A stretch of 64,000 bases of DNA from assembly GCF_003182355.1 (NCBI RefSeq), contig NZ_QGTW01000001.1, forward strand, positions 310,001-374,000. The letters run 5' to 3'. Position 1 is the stretch's first letter, and the number at the start of each line of letters is the position of its first letter. The notes beneath the pieces were generated by a model. It saw only the letters and a program-made list of their open reading frames with translations, was not told where the DNA came from and made no database searches. This stretch comes from Cytobacillus oceanisediminis. GTDB lineage: Bacteria > Bacillota > Bacilli > Bacillales > Cytobacillaceae. This document shows, one piece after another, positions 52,920-62,978 of the stretch. The position numbers and the translations under genes were made by a program.

Positions 52920-54022
52920 GCTTTGCCACCCTTCAATTTAGAAATAATCAGCAAGGGCAGCGGAAGCACGCCAAATAAAAACAAAGCTGAAAAACCAATT
53001 AAATCTCCAAGCTTAAATAGGTCATTAATATTTTGCGGAATCATCCCAATTAGATAAATGATAGGGAGCAAGCCGAATATAAAGGGGCTGATATTCTTTT
53101 TTAAAATTTGAGAAAGACCTAATGCAGCTGCATAGTACGATATGGTAAAAGTGGTGAATATTTGCATAATCCATATTGTCAGCAAAAAAGATTCAAACCT
53201 CTCAAATATTAATCCTTCAATTTCAAAGCTTCGGATCAAGTCAATGGTTGGCCATGTTTTTGTTACTACACCATCAACAGACAAAGCCCCAATCACCATT
53301 ACAACGGTTATTATATAAAAGCTTAAGGGAATCCCCGTTCCAATCAAAACGACTTTTATTGCTTGGTTTGGCTTTTCCATAAATGCGACAATGACCAGCA
53401 TAATTTCAATTCCTAAAAACGCAAGTATGGTTGTCTTAACCCCTTTTAGAATAGGAATGATTCCAGAACCCAAAACGGGCCTGATGTTATCCAGCTCAAA
53501 AATTCCAAAGCTCATACTGATTACCAGCAAAAAAATGACGACCGTAATAGGCAATATCAATTCAAACAGGCGGGCAATCGGATTTATTCCGCCAACAATC
53601 AGATATAGGCCTATCCACATAAATGGCATGATTATGGCCCAAATAGGTGTTCCTTCCAGCAAAAAAAGACTGGTTACTTCTGCAAGAACTCTAACTTCAT
53701 ATGCAGACATAGTAAAAAAGTAACCTATGACAGAAAAACCAAGGAGCCAGCCGATCCATTTTCCTGCGATATCCTGGCTGTATTGATAAAAGGTTTTTTC
53801 GGGAAATTTCTGGCTTAACTTTACCATAATGATTCCGGCCATTATGGCAATTACCCCTCCCAGAATAACAGTCAGCCACACATCTGGTGTTTTGATTTTT
53901 TCTACAGAAGTTCTTGGCAGAGTGAGAATGCCCGCAGCAAGAATATAGTTGATAAGAATAACAGTTGCCTGAGGAGTGGAAATTTTATCCTTGGGACTAG
54001 CGATCAAACTGATGACCTCCAT
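52916..54022 (-). CDS. Spore germinant receptor B subunit (GerB/endospore permease family)
   Basis: The 368-residue protein has about ten membrane segments, is related to APC-type amino-acid transporters, and begins KISTPQATVILINYILAAGI. GerB subunits bind the germinant within the membrane. It sits between the A and C subunits. The ligand cannot be inferred. Confidence 0.9.
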   Translation of the reverse strand: MEVISLIASPKDKISTPQATVILINYILAAGILTLPRTSVEKIKTPDVWLTVILGGVIAIMAGIIMVKLSQKFPEKTFYQYSQDIAGKWIGWLLGFSVIGYFFTMSAYEVRVLAEVTSLFLLEGTPIWAIIMPFMWIGLYLIVGGINPIARLFELILPITVVIFLLVISMSFGIFELDNIRPVLGSGIIPILKGVKTTILAFLGIEIMLVIVAFMEKPNQAIKVVLIGTGIPLSFYIITVVMVIGALSVDGVVTKTWPTIDLIRSFEIEGLIFERFESFLLTIWIMQIFTTFTISYYAAALGLSQILKKNISPFIFGLLPIIYLIGMIPQNINDLFKLGDLIGFSALFLFGVLPLPLLIISKLKGGKA

Positions 54023-54032
54023 TCGTAGTGAA

Positions 54033-55607
54033 CTATCCTTTGCGAATCCGATCTTTTGTATGCAGCATACTTGGCCGGCGTTTCATGATCATCAGCGGCA
54101 TACGAATAAAAAAGTCTTTCCAGTCACTCAAACGATATGGAACAGCAAGATTTACGTATGATACACCAAAGCTTTTTAGTTTCACTAAATGACTGCAGAG
54201 CAAAAGGAAAAACAAAATAACTCCATATAGTCCAAACACTGCTGCTGAAAACATGGCTGCAAAGCGAAGGTAGCGCAGGGATATCCCTAAGCTATATTGA
54301 GGAATGGCAAAGGAAGAGATAGCCGTTACGGCAACGACAATAACCATAATAGGGCTGACAATCCCTGCCTGTACGGCAGCTTCTCCAATAATCAGAGCTC
54401 CGACAATTCCGATTGCAGGTCCAATTGGCTTCGGCAATCGCAGCCCGGCTTCTCGCAGGATTTCGATGGCTATTTCCATAATAAGGGCTTCAATAATAGA
54501 TGGGAACGGAACGCCATCCCTTGTCCCCATAATGGACATCGCTAATTTGGTTGGTATCAGCCCCTGATGAAAGGAAACAAAGGAAATATATAAAGCTGGC
54601 CCAAATAGCGAAATAAAGGTTGCAAGGAAACGCAGCAAGCGAATAAGCGCACCTGGAATCCACCGTTCATAGTAATCTTCAGAAGCCTGAAGCATCATGC
54701 TGAATGTTACAGGAACAATCAAAGCAAACGGGGTTCCATCCAGCAGTATGGCTACCCGTCCTTCCATCAAGGCACTCATCACACGATCAGGGCGTTCTGT
54801 ATTTTGAGCTTGCGGAAAAGGACTAAGATAATTATCTTCGATGAGCTGTTCTACATAACCTGATTCCATGACATTATCAATGTCAATTTTTTTAATCCTG
54901 GATTTTACCTCTTCTACTATTGCCGGATCGGCTATATCTTCAATATAGGCAACAATAAGGTCTTTTGTCGTTCGTTTTCCAACCTGGAACTTTGATAGGG
55001 TTAGGTTCTCATTTTTGCCATTTCTCCGCAAAAGAGCGCTATTATCACTTAAGCTTTCATTAAAACCAGCACGCGGTCCACGAACTGATTGTTCGGAAAC
55101 CGGTTCTTCTATATTTCTTGTCTTTCCTTTCGTTGTACCCAGTATTAATACCTCAGGTGAACCGTCCATTAGTAAGACAGTCGAACCGATTAAAATTTCA
55201 GGCAGGGTGTCTTTTATGGTTTTTGCTTCTTTTAATTCACTAATGGAAAGAACATTATTTTTGATAAAATCTATTGTTAATTTCTCTCTTATGTAATGGG
55301 ATGACCGCTTTTGGTCTTCGGCAAAATCCTGCATTAAAGATCTCATGATATGTTTGTCGATTAGTTCTTTGTCTGACAGTCCGTCAATAAAAATAACTGC
55401 ACCGCGGACACTTGATTGCCCTATATTAAACTCCCGTAAGCGCACATCGGAATTATGGCCTATTTCCCGCTTTAAATATTCCAAATCCGCTGTTAAATCT
55501 CCTGTAAAATAAACGGGGGACTTCTGAGAACTTTCCCCAAGGACATTATTTTTATTTTCCGAATTTCTGCTTTTTAATGGTTTGATTTTTGATTTTCGCC
55601 TTTGCAT
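54033..55607 (-). CDS. Spore germinant receptor A subunit (GerA family)
   Basis: The 524-residue protein has a long soluble N-terminal part (about 1-300: [76 protein letters not shown]) and about five membrane segments after residue 300, with [20 protein letters not shown] typical of GerA proteins. It forms the nutrient-gated cation channel of the receptor. The 5' end overlaps the small gene at 55574 by 34 nt. Confidence 0.92.
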   Translation of the reverse strand: MQRRKSKIKPLKSRNSENKNNVLGESSQKSPVYFTGDLTADLEYLKREIGHNSDVRLREFNIGQSSVRGAVIFIDGLSDKELIDKHIMRSLMQDFAEDQKRSSHYIREKLTIDFIKNNVLSISELKEAKTIKDTLPEILIGSTVLLMDGSPEVLILGTTKGKTRNIEEPVSEQSVRGPRAGFNESLSDNSALLRRNGKNENLTLSKFQVGKRTTKDLIVAYIEDIADPAIVEEVKSRIKKIDIDNVMESGYVEQLIEDNYLSPFPQAQNTERPDRVMSALMEGRVAILLDGTPFALIVPVTFSMMLQASEDYYERWIPGALIRLLRFLATFISLFGPALYISFVSFHQGLIPTKLAMSIMGTRDGVPFPSIIEALIMEIAIEILREAGLRLPKPIGPAIGIVGALIIGEAAVQAGIVSPIMVIVVAVTAISSFAIPQYSLGISLRYLRFAAMFSAAVFGLYGVILFFLLLCSHLVKLKSFGVSYVNLAVPYRLSDWKDFFIRMPLMIMKRRPSMLHTKDRIRKG

Positions 55608-55738
55608 ATTCGTGAATCATCCTTTGAGGTACGAATAAGATTAAACAATCTTGAAATCCCAAACGGAACTAAAAATACGATAAACCCCTGTATCAACACT
55701 TTCCAATCAGGAAGGTAGGAAACAACGGCTTTCCACAT
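55574..55738 (-). CDS. Small single-TM protein at the head of the ger operon (possible D-type subunit)
   Basis: ATG at 55738, behind AAAGGGTGAT, opens a 54-codon frame: a short amphipathic start, one hydrophobic segment [19 protein letters not shown] (about 14-32) and a basic hydrophilic tail. It overlaps the gerA-type start by 34 nt, which suggests translational coupling. Small membrane 'D' proteins accompany some Bacillus ger operons and modulate germination. This one is shorter and I place it there only by position and layout. Confidence 0.65.
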   Translation of the reverse strand: MWKAVVSYLPDWKVLIQGFIVFLVPFGISRLFNLIRTSKDDSRICKGENQKSNH

Positions 55739-55998
55739 ATACATCACCCTTTACCAAGCAAATATGCAGTATTATGTAAAAGGAAACTCCGAACCATCAC
55801 ATTTCTTTGATTAGCGTTCCACTATTTTCTTGTAATAATCCATTTAAACCATCTTAACTTTTATATAATTTGCTAAACAGCTGTGATTCAAATATCTGCT
55901 AAATTGCAAAGTGGCCAAAATTCGATGCGAGATAGATACAAACGATTTTTTACCTATTTCCACGCTGGAAGTGCTGAAAAGTTGATAGGATGCAAACT

Positions 55999-56149
55999 GA
56001 CCGATATATTGAAAATCTGACCGATATCTTAGGAAAAGTGACCGATAAAATTGAATCTTGACCGATATCTTAGGAAAAGTGACCGATAAAATTGAATCCT
56101 GACCGATATCTTAGGAAAAGTGACCGATATATTGAAAAATTGACCGATA
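55999..56149 (+). repeat. Helically phased repeat block D (GACCGATA, eight copies)
   Basis: ACCGATA begins at 56000, 56020, 56041, 56061, 56082, 56102, 56123 and 56143, strictly alternating steps of 20 and 21 bp (mean 20.4). Flanks alternate between GATATCTTAGGAAAAGT and GATAAAATTGAATC. Neither step fits codon triplets and the GATAAA form carries a stop, so it is non-coding. It lies between the ger operon promoter region and the luciferase-like gene. The rest of 55740-56310 shows nothing else I can support. Confidence 0.9.
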
Positions 56150-56310
56150 AATCTGATCAAGAGCGCCTTTCTACTACACTTGAGCCTTTCGCAAGGGGTT
56201 GGCGATCATCTTTTTTTCCTTTTAACTCGTTTTTCGCCACAAACAGCCAATTTCCGACCTCCAAACGCAATAAAAGTCTAATCCTGCGCTTTCCCGAGAA
56301 ATGATGGACC

Positions 56311-56346
56311 AAAAAAAAGAGTGAGGACTGTTCATCCCCACTCTCC
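56311..56346 (-). terminator. Terminator of the luciferase-like gene
   Basis: Stem AGAGTGAGG/CCCCACTCT (one mismatch) borders eight A, read as U on the minus strand, directly after the stop codon. Confidence 0.75.
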
Positions 56347-56350
56347 TTTC

Positions 56351-57352
56351 TTATTTTCCATCTACAATTTCTTTCAAAATATCATATGAACGCTTTTGCT
56401 TATCTTCGTCATAAATATAGGATACAGCCATGATTTCATCGACGTTGTACATATCCTGGAACTGCTTCAATTGTCCCTTGACTGTTTCCTTGCTTCCCAT
56501 TAGGGTTACACTGGACATCCCTTCGGCCGCTTCTTTTTCCATCGGGTTCCAAAGAGAATCCAGGTCTTCTACCGGAGGACTTAGCTTCATCTGTGTCCCT
56601 CTCACTACATTCAAGAAGAATTGCTTCATCGTTGTTGATAAAAATTCTGCTTCTTCATCGGTTTCCGCTGCAATAACATTCAAGCATATCATCATATATG
56701 GCTTATCCAAATACTGCGATGGCTTGAATCGTGCGCGGTAAATGTGGATGGCATCTTCCATATACCTTGGTGCAAAGTGTGAAGCAAATACATATGGAAG
56801 TCCCAGCTCTGCTGCCAAATAAGCAGAATCGGTTGATGATCCAAGAATATAAATCGGAATGTTTGTTTCCACACCAGGATAGGCTTTCACATAACTTTGG
56901 TCCTCTAATGGACCAAAGTACGTAAGCAATTGCCGGACATCCTCCGGAAACGTATACACCGAATCATTTTTCGAACGACGAAGCGCACTGGCCGTCATCA
57001 TATCGGTACCAGGTGCCCTTCCAAGGCCAAGATCCACTCGATCCGGATAAATGGTAGACATTGTGCCAAACTGCTCGGCAACCACCAGCGGCGCATGGTT
57101 CGGCAGCATGATTCCACCTGAGCCCACACGGATTGTATTCGTATGTTCCAATGTATGTTTGATTAAAAGAGACGTAGCAGAACTGACAAGCGTAGGCGTA
57201 TTATGATGCTCTGCAATCCAATAACGCTTATAGCCCATTTCCTCCGTTGCCTTAGCAAGATCCACAAGGTCTTCGATCGCCTGTTTACTTTCCTTCCCCT
57301 CGCGAATCGGGGCAAGGTTTAAAACCGAAACAGGAATTTGTATATTAGTCAT
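56351..57352 (-). CDS. LLM-class flavin-dependent monooxygenase-like protein
   Basis: The 333-residue bacterial-luciferase-like protein has [20 protein letters not shown] at the N-terminus, [20 protein letters not shown] (about 42-61), [20 protein letters not shown] and [13 protein letters not shown]. These match the MsnO8/YceB-type subgroup found in many bacilli. The substrate is unknown. It is monocistronic. Confidence 0.83.
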   Translation of the reverse strand: MTNIQIPVSVLNLAPIREGKESKQAIEDLVDLAKATEEMGYKRYWIAEHHNTPTLVSSATSLLIKHTLEHTNTIRVGSGGIMLPNHAPLVVAEQFGTMSTIYPDRVDLGLGRAPGTDMMTASALRRSKNDSVYTFPEDVRQLLTYFGPLEDQSYVKAYPGVETNIPIYILGSSTDSAYLAAELGLPYVFASHFAPRYMEDAIHIYRARFKPSQYLDKPYMMICLNVIAAETDEEAEFLSTTMKQFFLNVVRGTQMKLSPPVEDLDSLWNPMEKEAAEGMSSVTLMGSKETVKGQLKQFQDMYNVDEIMAVSYIYDEDKQKRSYDILKEIVDGK

Positions 57353-57530
57353 TTAAATTTCCCCTTCGTGAAGAATTGATTTTATTTTAACAACCGAAAT
57401 AAATAAAAGAAAATATAATGCTTAGTATGTGCAAGTTGCTTGGGTGCTTTTGTGCTAATAGGCAGAAATAAGAATATTTAGTCGTAATTTCGATTTTATA
57501 AGCGGAAAATAAAATTATGAGCAAAAAGCA

Positions 57531-57563
57531 AAAAAAAGCAGCCTCCAATAAATGGAGACTGGC
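57531..57563 (-). terminator. Terminator of the DMT exporter gene
   Basis: Stem CAGCCTCC/GGAGACTG (one mismatch) borders seven A, at the 3' end of the EamA gene. Upstream on the plus strand (57461-57520) GC-bearing cores recur about every 20 bp, a possible decayed phased block. Confidence 0.7.
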
Positions 57564-57566
57564 TCA

Positions 57567-58526
57567 CTAACTGACTTTTAAGGGTTCTCCATTTTCAATT
57601 GGATCACTGCTTTTCGCAGGTTTCTTTTTATTCAAAGCCAATAGTAAAATCATGGAAAATATACAAGCAGTACCAATCCATTGAAAGCTGCCGAAAGGTT
57701 CTTTCAGCCAAATCACGGTTGTCAAAACAGCTGCCATCGGCTCCAGACTGCTTAAAAGGCTCGTTTCGGTTGGTGTAAGGTTTTGCAGGCTTTCGATATA
57801 AAACCAGAAAGCAAGCATGGTTCCGAATACAATGACAAACACCAAATAAAGATACGCTTCAATCGTTAAGCTGGCAAAGTCCATTTTCCAGGGCGGATGG
57901 AAAAAGCTTAATGAGAGTCCGCCGATCACCATCGCCCATCCCACAACCACCAGTGAATCGAACTGCTTTAGTAAAGGAACGGCATATAAAGTATAAAATG
58001 CCAATGCCACACCAGATAAGATTCCCCACACGATTGCAGGCGCCGGTACCGATAGCTGAGACACGGATCCGTTTGTCAACAGAAAAAGAGAACCCGTCAA
58101 AGCAAGTGAAACTGTCACAAAATCCTGCCGTGTAAACACGGTTTGCCTTCGCAATACCAAGTAAATGATGATCATGACCGGCGCAAGATATTGCAGCAGC
58201 GTGGCAACTGCCGCATTCCCGTGATGAATGGATGCCATATACGTGTATTGTACCCCAAGCATGCCGAGCAGCCCGAAAATCACCAGCTGTGCAGCTACCC
58301 TTCTATTTTTCCACACACCCAATACCTGAGAACGGTCTTTAAGTAAAAATTGAACGGCTAATAGTAAAATGCCAGCGCTTAGCAGCCGTACCGTAACAAG
58401 CCAGTTGACATCGATGCCATATTGCTGGAAAAGCTTCTGTGACACAGTGCCGCCAACACCCCAAAAAGTAGCTCCTGCTATAACAAGAAATAACCCAGTT
58501 TCTCTGGATCGTCCTTTCATGTCCAT
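57567..58526 (-). CDS. EamA-family (drug/metabolite transporter) exporter
   Basis: The 319-residue protein has ten hydrophobic segments in two EamA repeats (about 15-145 and 160-300), with [20 protein letters not shown] at the start of the first and [20 protein letters not shown] near the end of the second. Such carriers export metabolites or amino acids. The substrate is not evident. The C-terminal tail is Lys-rich. In the 300 bp upstream I see no further gene. Confidence 0.83.
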   Translation of the reverse strand: MDMKGRSRETGLFLVIAGATFWGVGGTVSQKLFQQYGIDVNWLVTVRLLSAGILLLAVQFLLKDRSQVLGVWKNRRVAAQLVIFGLLGMLGVQYTYMASIHHGNAAVATLLQYLAPVMIIIYLVLRRQTVFTRQDFVTVSLALTGSLFLLTNGSVSQLSVPAPAIVWGILSGVALAFYTLYAVPLLKQFDSLVVVGWAMVIGGLSLSFFHPPWKMDFASLTIEAYLYLVFVIVFGTMLAFWFYIESLQNLTPTETSLLSSLEPMAAVLTTVIWLKEPFGSFQWIGTACIFSMILLLALNKKKPAKSSDPIENGEPLKVS

Positions 58527-58822
58527 ACCACCTTAAATAGATTACTAATGTTATGATAATTGAAAACTTCTTTTAAGAATAGCTAATTTGAATGAATAAT
58601 TTTTGATTGGGCTGCCACCAGACTCAAACGCATCTCTCGATTGAACCTTCCCCTTGCCTAGTCTTCACCACTCCTATTAGGTTTTACTCTATTACGCTTC
58701 CGACAAAGACCTTTATCGAGTACCAGCCTTGGCCATACCGATATTTTTGGATTTAATTGTGAATCTAGCTTTTATAATAACAGAGCAATGACAAACAAGG
58801 AGGTAGAATAATGAAGGATCCT

Positions 58823-58865
58823 AAAATAAAAAATAGACTGTTGAAAAATCACTTTCTCAACAGCC
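58823..58865 (-). terminator. Terminator of the Arg/Asp-rich gene
   Basis: Stem GGCTGTTGA/TCAACAGTC is followed by TATTTTTTATTTT on the minus strand, 30 nt after the stop of the gene at 58896. Confidence 0.65.
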
Positions 58866-58895
58866 TAAGTTATAAAACTTCATTTGAGTACTAGT

Positions 58896-59108
58896 TTACC
58901 AAGGACATCTTTTTCTCCGTCTATTATCACGATCAAAAATGCCTAATACATCGTCATCGTCTCTTCTTCGTCTTCTTCTATCATCCTCGATAACTATTAC
59001 CTTATCTGCACGGATAATCACTTTATCCACATCCAGAACTCTTCTTCTGTCATCACGATCGAAAATACCTGCTACATCGTTGTCATCGAATCTTCTTCTG
59101 CACGACAT
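58896..59108 (-). CDS. Arg/Asp-rich small repeat protein (70 residues), unknown
   Basis: The product contains two copies of a D-rich/R-rich module: DDNDVAGIFDRDDRRR and DDDDVLGIFDRDNRRR. They are separated by a hydrophobic strand-like stretch (DVDKVIIRADKVIVIED), with Cys close to each end (SCRRR and KRCPW). AAAGGAGGTGG precedes ATG, so it is very likely expressed. The alternating charge and paired Cys recall small spore-coat-type proteins, but I do not recognise a family. Confidence 0.65.
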   Translation of the reverse strand: MSCRRRFDDNDVAGIFDRDDRRRVLDVDKVIIRADKVIVIEDDRRRRRRDDDDVLGIFDRDNRRRKRCPW

Positions 59109-59314
59109 TCAAACCACCTCCTTTTCCTTTTATACTTTAATATATGCTAGTTATAAAATAGTGAGTGGACAAGAACACTAATGAATTGGTTTGTTTATAA
59201 AATCCATGAGAACCTTCATTTTGATTAAGAGAATGTTTTATGTAATAGTGATAAACCCAATATCTCCTAGTAAATCCCAGAATACTACGTCGAAAATAAG
59301 TCTTTAAAATAAGA

Positions 59315-59338
59315 GGTGCTCCCAATAATCGGAGCACC
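59315..59338 (-). terminator. Terminator hairpin
   Basis: A perfect 8-bp stem GGTGCTCC/GGAGCACC lies seven nt after the stop codon of the 94-residue gene. Confidence 0.7.
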
Positions 59339-59345
59339 CTGCTTT

Positions 59346-59630
59346 CTATTTGATTTCTGCCATTTTTTCTGCAAATTTAGCATCTGCTTCCTGGAGTTTC
59401 TTAAATTTCTTTTCGATCTTTTCAAAAGACTTCTGGATATTTTTCATGATGGCTTGCTGAGCTTGAGGATTTTCAACCTTTTCTAAAACAGCCAGCACAG
59501 AATCAATATTATTGGCAAGCTTGCTTTCTACTAACCCTTCCCCATCTTCTGTTTCTGCTGTTTTTCCTTCTGCAATTAGAAAATGTGTAGGTAGTTTACA
59601 TTTTTTTAGTAAACCTTGGATTTTACTCAA
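59346..59630 (-). CDS. Small helical protein (up to 94 residues), unknown; start uncertain
   Basis: The C-terminal part is a charged amphipathic helix or coiled coil (NIQKSFEKIEKKFKKLQEAD). The N-terminal part has GEGLVESKLANNIDSVLAVL. The only start giving full length is TTG at 59630 with no clear ribosome binding site, so the real start may be internal or the 5' end may be altered. A good terminator follows. Family not recognised. Confidence 0.45.
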   Translation of the reverse strand: MSKIQGLLKKCKLPTHFLIAEGKTAETEDGEGLVESKLANNIDSVLAVLEKVENPQAQQAIMKNIQKSFEKIEKKFKKLQEADAKFAEKMAEIK

Positions 59631-59796
59631 AATAATGGGTAGATTTAATTTTACGTATTAAGCCGGCAAACCAAAGCAAAGCGGTCCCAGCAATCAGCTG
59701 GAACCACCTTGAAAAATTAATATTTTTACAATTTACATATAAATGTGTATTTTCACTTACTGGTTCCACGAACGGTAAGCCACATAATCGGCTTTT

Positions 59797-59889
59797 GGCC
59801 GTTAAATCATTTGATTTGGCCGATAAATCTTCATTTTGGCCGTTAAACTCGTGGTTTCGGCCGTTAAACCTTAAATTTGGCCGTTAAAC
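59797..59889 (+). repeat. Helically phased repeat block E (GGCCGTTAAA, five copies)
   Basis: GGCCG(T/A)TAAA begins at 59797, 59818, 59838, 59859 and 59879 (steps 21, 20, 21, 20). The second copy is GGCCGATAAA, the form also seen once in block C, which links the two. It lies in the 690-bp divergent gap before the Mn transporter. Apart from an imperfect hairpin near 59681-59707 and the promoter at 60172, I see nothing else there. Confidence 0.88.
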
Positions 59890-60171
59890 GAAATCTAAAT
59901 CTAACATCAAGGCTGCTTTCTTGCTAGTCCAAAGATTGGAAGGCAGAGAAATCAATGTTTGACTGGTAATTTCTAATTCTCTTCAGAAAATTTCATATAT
60001 TGGGCCACTAAAATAACGTTTCTCTCTAAAGCATCGAAAACGAGAAATTGGTGCTTTAAAATTTTCTTTCCCACATCCAGCAGCTCCAAGAATCCATGTC
60101 CAGCCCTTCTCACGTCTGAATTAAGCCCATTTAAAGTTCTCAGTCAATTATAAAAAGCAACTTTTTTTGTG

Positions 60172-60216
60172 TTGACATTGTTTATCAATTGCATATAATT
60201 TGCATTAAGGCAAAAC
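60172..60216 (+). promoter_or_regulatory. Sigma-A promoter with MntR-like operator
   Basis: TTGACA (60172-60177) and TATAAT (60194-60199) are 16 bp apart. Overlapping the -10 is AATTTGCATTAAGGCAAAAC (60197-60216), an imperfect palindrome (TTTGC/GCAAA) close to the MntR box of B. subtilis. This predicts repression by Mn2+-loaded MntR. Confidence 0.75.
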
Positions 60217-60317
60217 TTTTTTATTAATCTATAAATCTTGTCCAAAGGACGTTTACTTGATTATACGCAATTAAAATGACCAGCTGAAAAAATGGAAAAA
60301 TAAAGGAGAGAACAAAA

Positions 60318-61064
60318 ATGAAGGGTTCAGCTATCTCCATACAAGATTTGCATGTTTCCTATTATGGAAATGAAGCTGTAAAAGGAGTAAGCCTATCTGT
60401 TGATACTGGTAATTTGGTGGGCATTATCGGGCCAAACGGCGCAGGAAAATCAACTTTTTTAAAAGCCATGCTGAATCTCATACCAAAGGATAAAGGCGAT
60501 GTAAAAGTGATGGGTGGAACGATCAAAGAAGTACGCAAAAGAATCGCCTATGTTCCACAGCGAAATGACATAGATTGGGATTTTCCGATCACGGTACTTG
60601 ATGCGGTTCTCATAGGAACTTATCCACATTTAAAGCTGTTCCGCCGTCCAAAGAAAAAAGATAAAGAATGGGCAATGCAATGTCTTCAGCGTGTTGGGAT
60701 GCAAGCTTTTAGCAAGAGGCAAATTGGTGAATTATCAGGCGGGCAGCAGCAGCGTGTCTTTCTGGCAAGAGCCCTCGCCCAGCAAGCAGATCTGTTTTTT
60801 CTTGATGAACCGTTTGTAGGAGTTGATGTATCCAGTGAAGAAACCATTGTAAAAATTTTGAAAGAACTTTGCAGGCAAGGAAAAACGGTTATTGTTGTAC
60901 ACCACGACCTAAGCAAAGCGAATGATTATTTCAATCAGCTAATCCTATTAAATAAAGAATTAATAGGTTTTGGGACAGTTGAAGAGGTGTTTAAGCCTGA
61001 GGTCATTCAAAAAGCTTACAAGGGGCAATTTGCGTTTATGAATGAGATTGGGGTGTCATTATAA
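60318..61064 (+). CDS. Manganese ABC transporter ATPase
   Basis: The 248-residue ATPase of the Mn/Zn (MntB/ZnuC/PsaB) group has Walker A GPNGAGKSTFLKAM, Q-loop YVPQRNDIDWDFP, signature ELSGGQQQRVFLARAL, Walker B DLFFLDEPFVGVD and HHD switch VVHHDLSKAND. PQRxxIDWDFP is typical of Mn/Zn/Fe-type metal importers. The stop overlaps the permease start by one base. Ribosome binding site AAAGGAGAG. Confidence 0.9.
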   Translation: MKGSAISIQDLHVSYYGNEAVKGVSLSVDTGNLVGIIGPNGAGKSTFLKAMLNLIPKDKGDVKVMGGTIKEVRKRIAYVPQRNDIDWDFPITVLDAVLIGTYPHLKLFRRPKKKDKEWAMQCLQRVGMQAFSKRQIGELSGGQQQRVFLARALAQQADLFFLDEPFVGVDVSSEETIVKILKELCRQGKTVIVVHHDLSKANDYFNQLILLNKELIGFGTVEEVFKPEVIQKAYKGQFAFMNEIGVSL

Positions 61065-61921
61065 TGGCCTTTATTGAAGCGGTAATGCAATATGGTTTTC
61101 TGCAAAAAGCGTTATTAACATCGGTTATGGTTGGGATTATCTGCGGAGTCATTGGCTGTTTCATCATCCTCAGAGGAATGGCTCTCATGGGAGATGCCAT
61201 TTCACATGCGGTACTTCCAGGAGTCGCCATCTCCTATATCCTGGGTGTGAACTTCTTCATAGGGGCAGTATTCAGCGGAGTAATCACGGCCATTGCCATT
61301 GGATTTATATCACAGAACAGCCGGATTAAACATGATACATCAATTGGAATTATGTTTACAGCGGCATTTGCCTCAGGGATTATTATTATCACCATGCTAA
61401 AAAGCAGTACAGATTTATATCATATTTTATTTGGAAATGTTTTGGCAGTGAGATCATCCGATATGTGGATCACTCTGGGCATCAGCCTAATTGTATTAGC
61501 AGCTGTTTATCTCTTTTACAAAGAACTATTAGTTACATCGTTTGATGAAACAATGGCCGCAGCCTATGGCTTGCCAGTTCGCTTCATTCACTATTTCCTA
61601 ATGACTCTTTTGACAATGGTTACCGTTGCATCCCTCCAGACAGTAGGAATTGTGTTGGTTGTTGCCATGTTGATTACTCCTGCTGCGGCGGCTTATCTGT
61701 TAACCGAGCGGCTGTGGGTAATGATATTCCTTGCAGCAGGCATCGGGGTGGTTTCATCTATTGTTGGACTTTACTTTAGTTTCACCTACAACCTAGCTTC
61801 AGGCGCAACGATTGTCATGGCCGCTACTTCTATATTCGTACTCGTTTTCTTATTCTCACCTAAGCATGGATTAGTTTGGAAAACGCTGAGAGTAAAGAAG
61901 AAAAGAGCTTCATTAGTTTAA
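61064..61921 (+). CDS. Manganese ABC transporter permease
   Basis: The 285-residue ABC-3-family permease has about eight membrane segments and the motifs GMALMGDAISHAVLPGVAIS (about 45-64) and VGIVLVVAMLITPAAAAYLL, characteristic of Mn/Zn/Fe uptake systems. It is coupled to the ATPase. A single permease suggests a homodimer. Confidence 0.9.
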   Translation: MAFIEAVMQYGFLQKALLTSVMVGIICGVIGCFIILRGMALMGDAISHAVLPGVAISYILGVNFFIGAVFSGVITAIAIGFISQNSRIKHDTSIGIMFTAAFASGIIIITMLKSSTDLYHILFGNVLAVRSSDMWITLGISLIVLAAVYLFYKELLVTSFDETMAAAYGLPVRFIHYFLMTLLTMVTVASLQTVGIVLVVAMLITPAAAAYLLTERLWVMIFLAAGIGVVSSIVGLYFSFTYNLASGATIVMAATSIFVLVFLFSPKHGLVWKTLRVKKKRASLV

Positions 61922-62005
61922 TTTTAATATAGCTGTTTTTAATCTATGAGAAAACAGCCAAAAGAGCCTTTAAAAAAATTTAAAAATAACTAGGGGGAAA
62001 ACCGA

Positions 62006-62947
62006 ATGTTTAAAAAAGGATTTCTTTTATTTGCCGCATCCTTTCTGGCCGTGTTAATACTTGCAGCTTGCAGCAATGAAAAAAGCAGCACACCTGCCAG
62101 CGAAGATGGAAAAGTTCAAGTTGTTACTACCTACTCGATTGTATATGACATCGTAAAAAATGTAGGCGGAGATCTGGTTGAAATTCATAGTTTAGCTCCA
62201 ATCGGCTCAAATCCGCACGAATATGACCCGCTTCCTGTCGATGTCCAAAAAACAACGGATGCAGATGCTGTGTTTTACAATGGCTTAAATTTGGAGGCCG
62301 GCAACTCTTGGTTCGATAACCTTATGGAAACAGCCGGAAAAGATGGTGAGGATGCTCCTGTCTTCCTTATGAGCAAGGGTGTCGAAGCCATGCATTTAAC
62401 GACCGAAGGCAACGAAGGCGAAGAAGATCCTCATGCATGGCTGGATATTCGAAATGGAATCAAATACGCAGAAAATGCGAGAGATGGATTAATAAATGTG
62501 GATCCTGACAATAAAGAGGTTTATGAGAAAAATGCAGAAGCCTATATCGCTGAACTTCAAGAACTGCATGACAAAGCGGTCAAACAATTTAAAGAGATTC
62601 CGGAAAAAGAACGTGTGCTTGTAACGAGTGAAGGTGCTTTTAAATATTTTAGCGAAGCCTATGGATTCCAGGCGGAATATATCTGGGAGATCAACCAGGA
62701 AAACCAGGGAACACCAGAACAAATTACAAGAATTGTAGATATTATCAATGAAAAAGGAATTACCGGACTATTCCTGGAAACAAGCATTGATGCTCGAAGC
62801 ATGGAAGCTGTATCTGATGAAACCAATGTTCCTATCATGGGTAAAGTTTTTACAGACTCATTGGCAAAGCCAGGTGAAGACGGCGATACGTATATCTCCA
62901 TGATGGAGTGGAATATTAAAACCATTAAAGAAGGCTTGACTAAGTAA
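62006..62947 (+). CDS. Manganese-binding lipoprotein of ABC transporter (MntA/PsaA type)
   Basis: The 313-residue cluster A-I (ZnuA/PsaA) protein has lipobox LAACSNE (about 20). Metal ligands are expected in NPHEYDPLPVD (His), DPHAWLDIRNG (His), TSEGAFKYFSEAYG (Glu) and KVFTDSLAKPGED (Asp). The His-His-Glu-Asp set and absence of a His-rich loop favour Mn over Zn, in line with the MntR-like operator. It lies 84 bp after the permease. Confidence 0.88.
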   Translation: MFKKGFLLFAASFLAVLILAACSNEKSSTPASEDGKVQVVTTYSIVYDIVKNVGGDLVEIHSLAPIGSNPHEYDPLPVDVQKTTDADAVFYNGLNLEAGNSWFDNLMETAGKDGEDAPVFLMSKGVEAMHLTTEGNEGEEDPHAWLDIRNGIKYAENARDGLINVDPDNKEVYEKNAEAYIAELQELHDKAVKQFKEIPEKERVLVTSEGAFKYFSEAYGFQAEYIWEINQENQGTPEQITRIVDIINEKGITGLFLETSIDARSMEAVSDETNVPIMGKVFTDSLAKPGEDGDTYISMMEWNIKTIKEGLTK

Positions 62948-62978
62948 CCAATAGCAAAACAAACTGGATAAAACCAAA

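Noticed and set aside
55999..56149. CRISPR array
   Set aside because: Unit length is only 20-21 bp with 7-10-bp cores and similar, short spacers. No cas genes are present anywhere in the window.
58811..58894. 27-codon frame on the plus strand behind AAGGAGGTAGAATA
   Set aside because: The binding site is good, but most of the frame is formed by the terminator of the minus-strand Arg/Asp-rich gene and the peptide has no family features. Kept only as a remote possibility.
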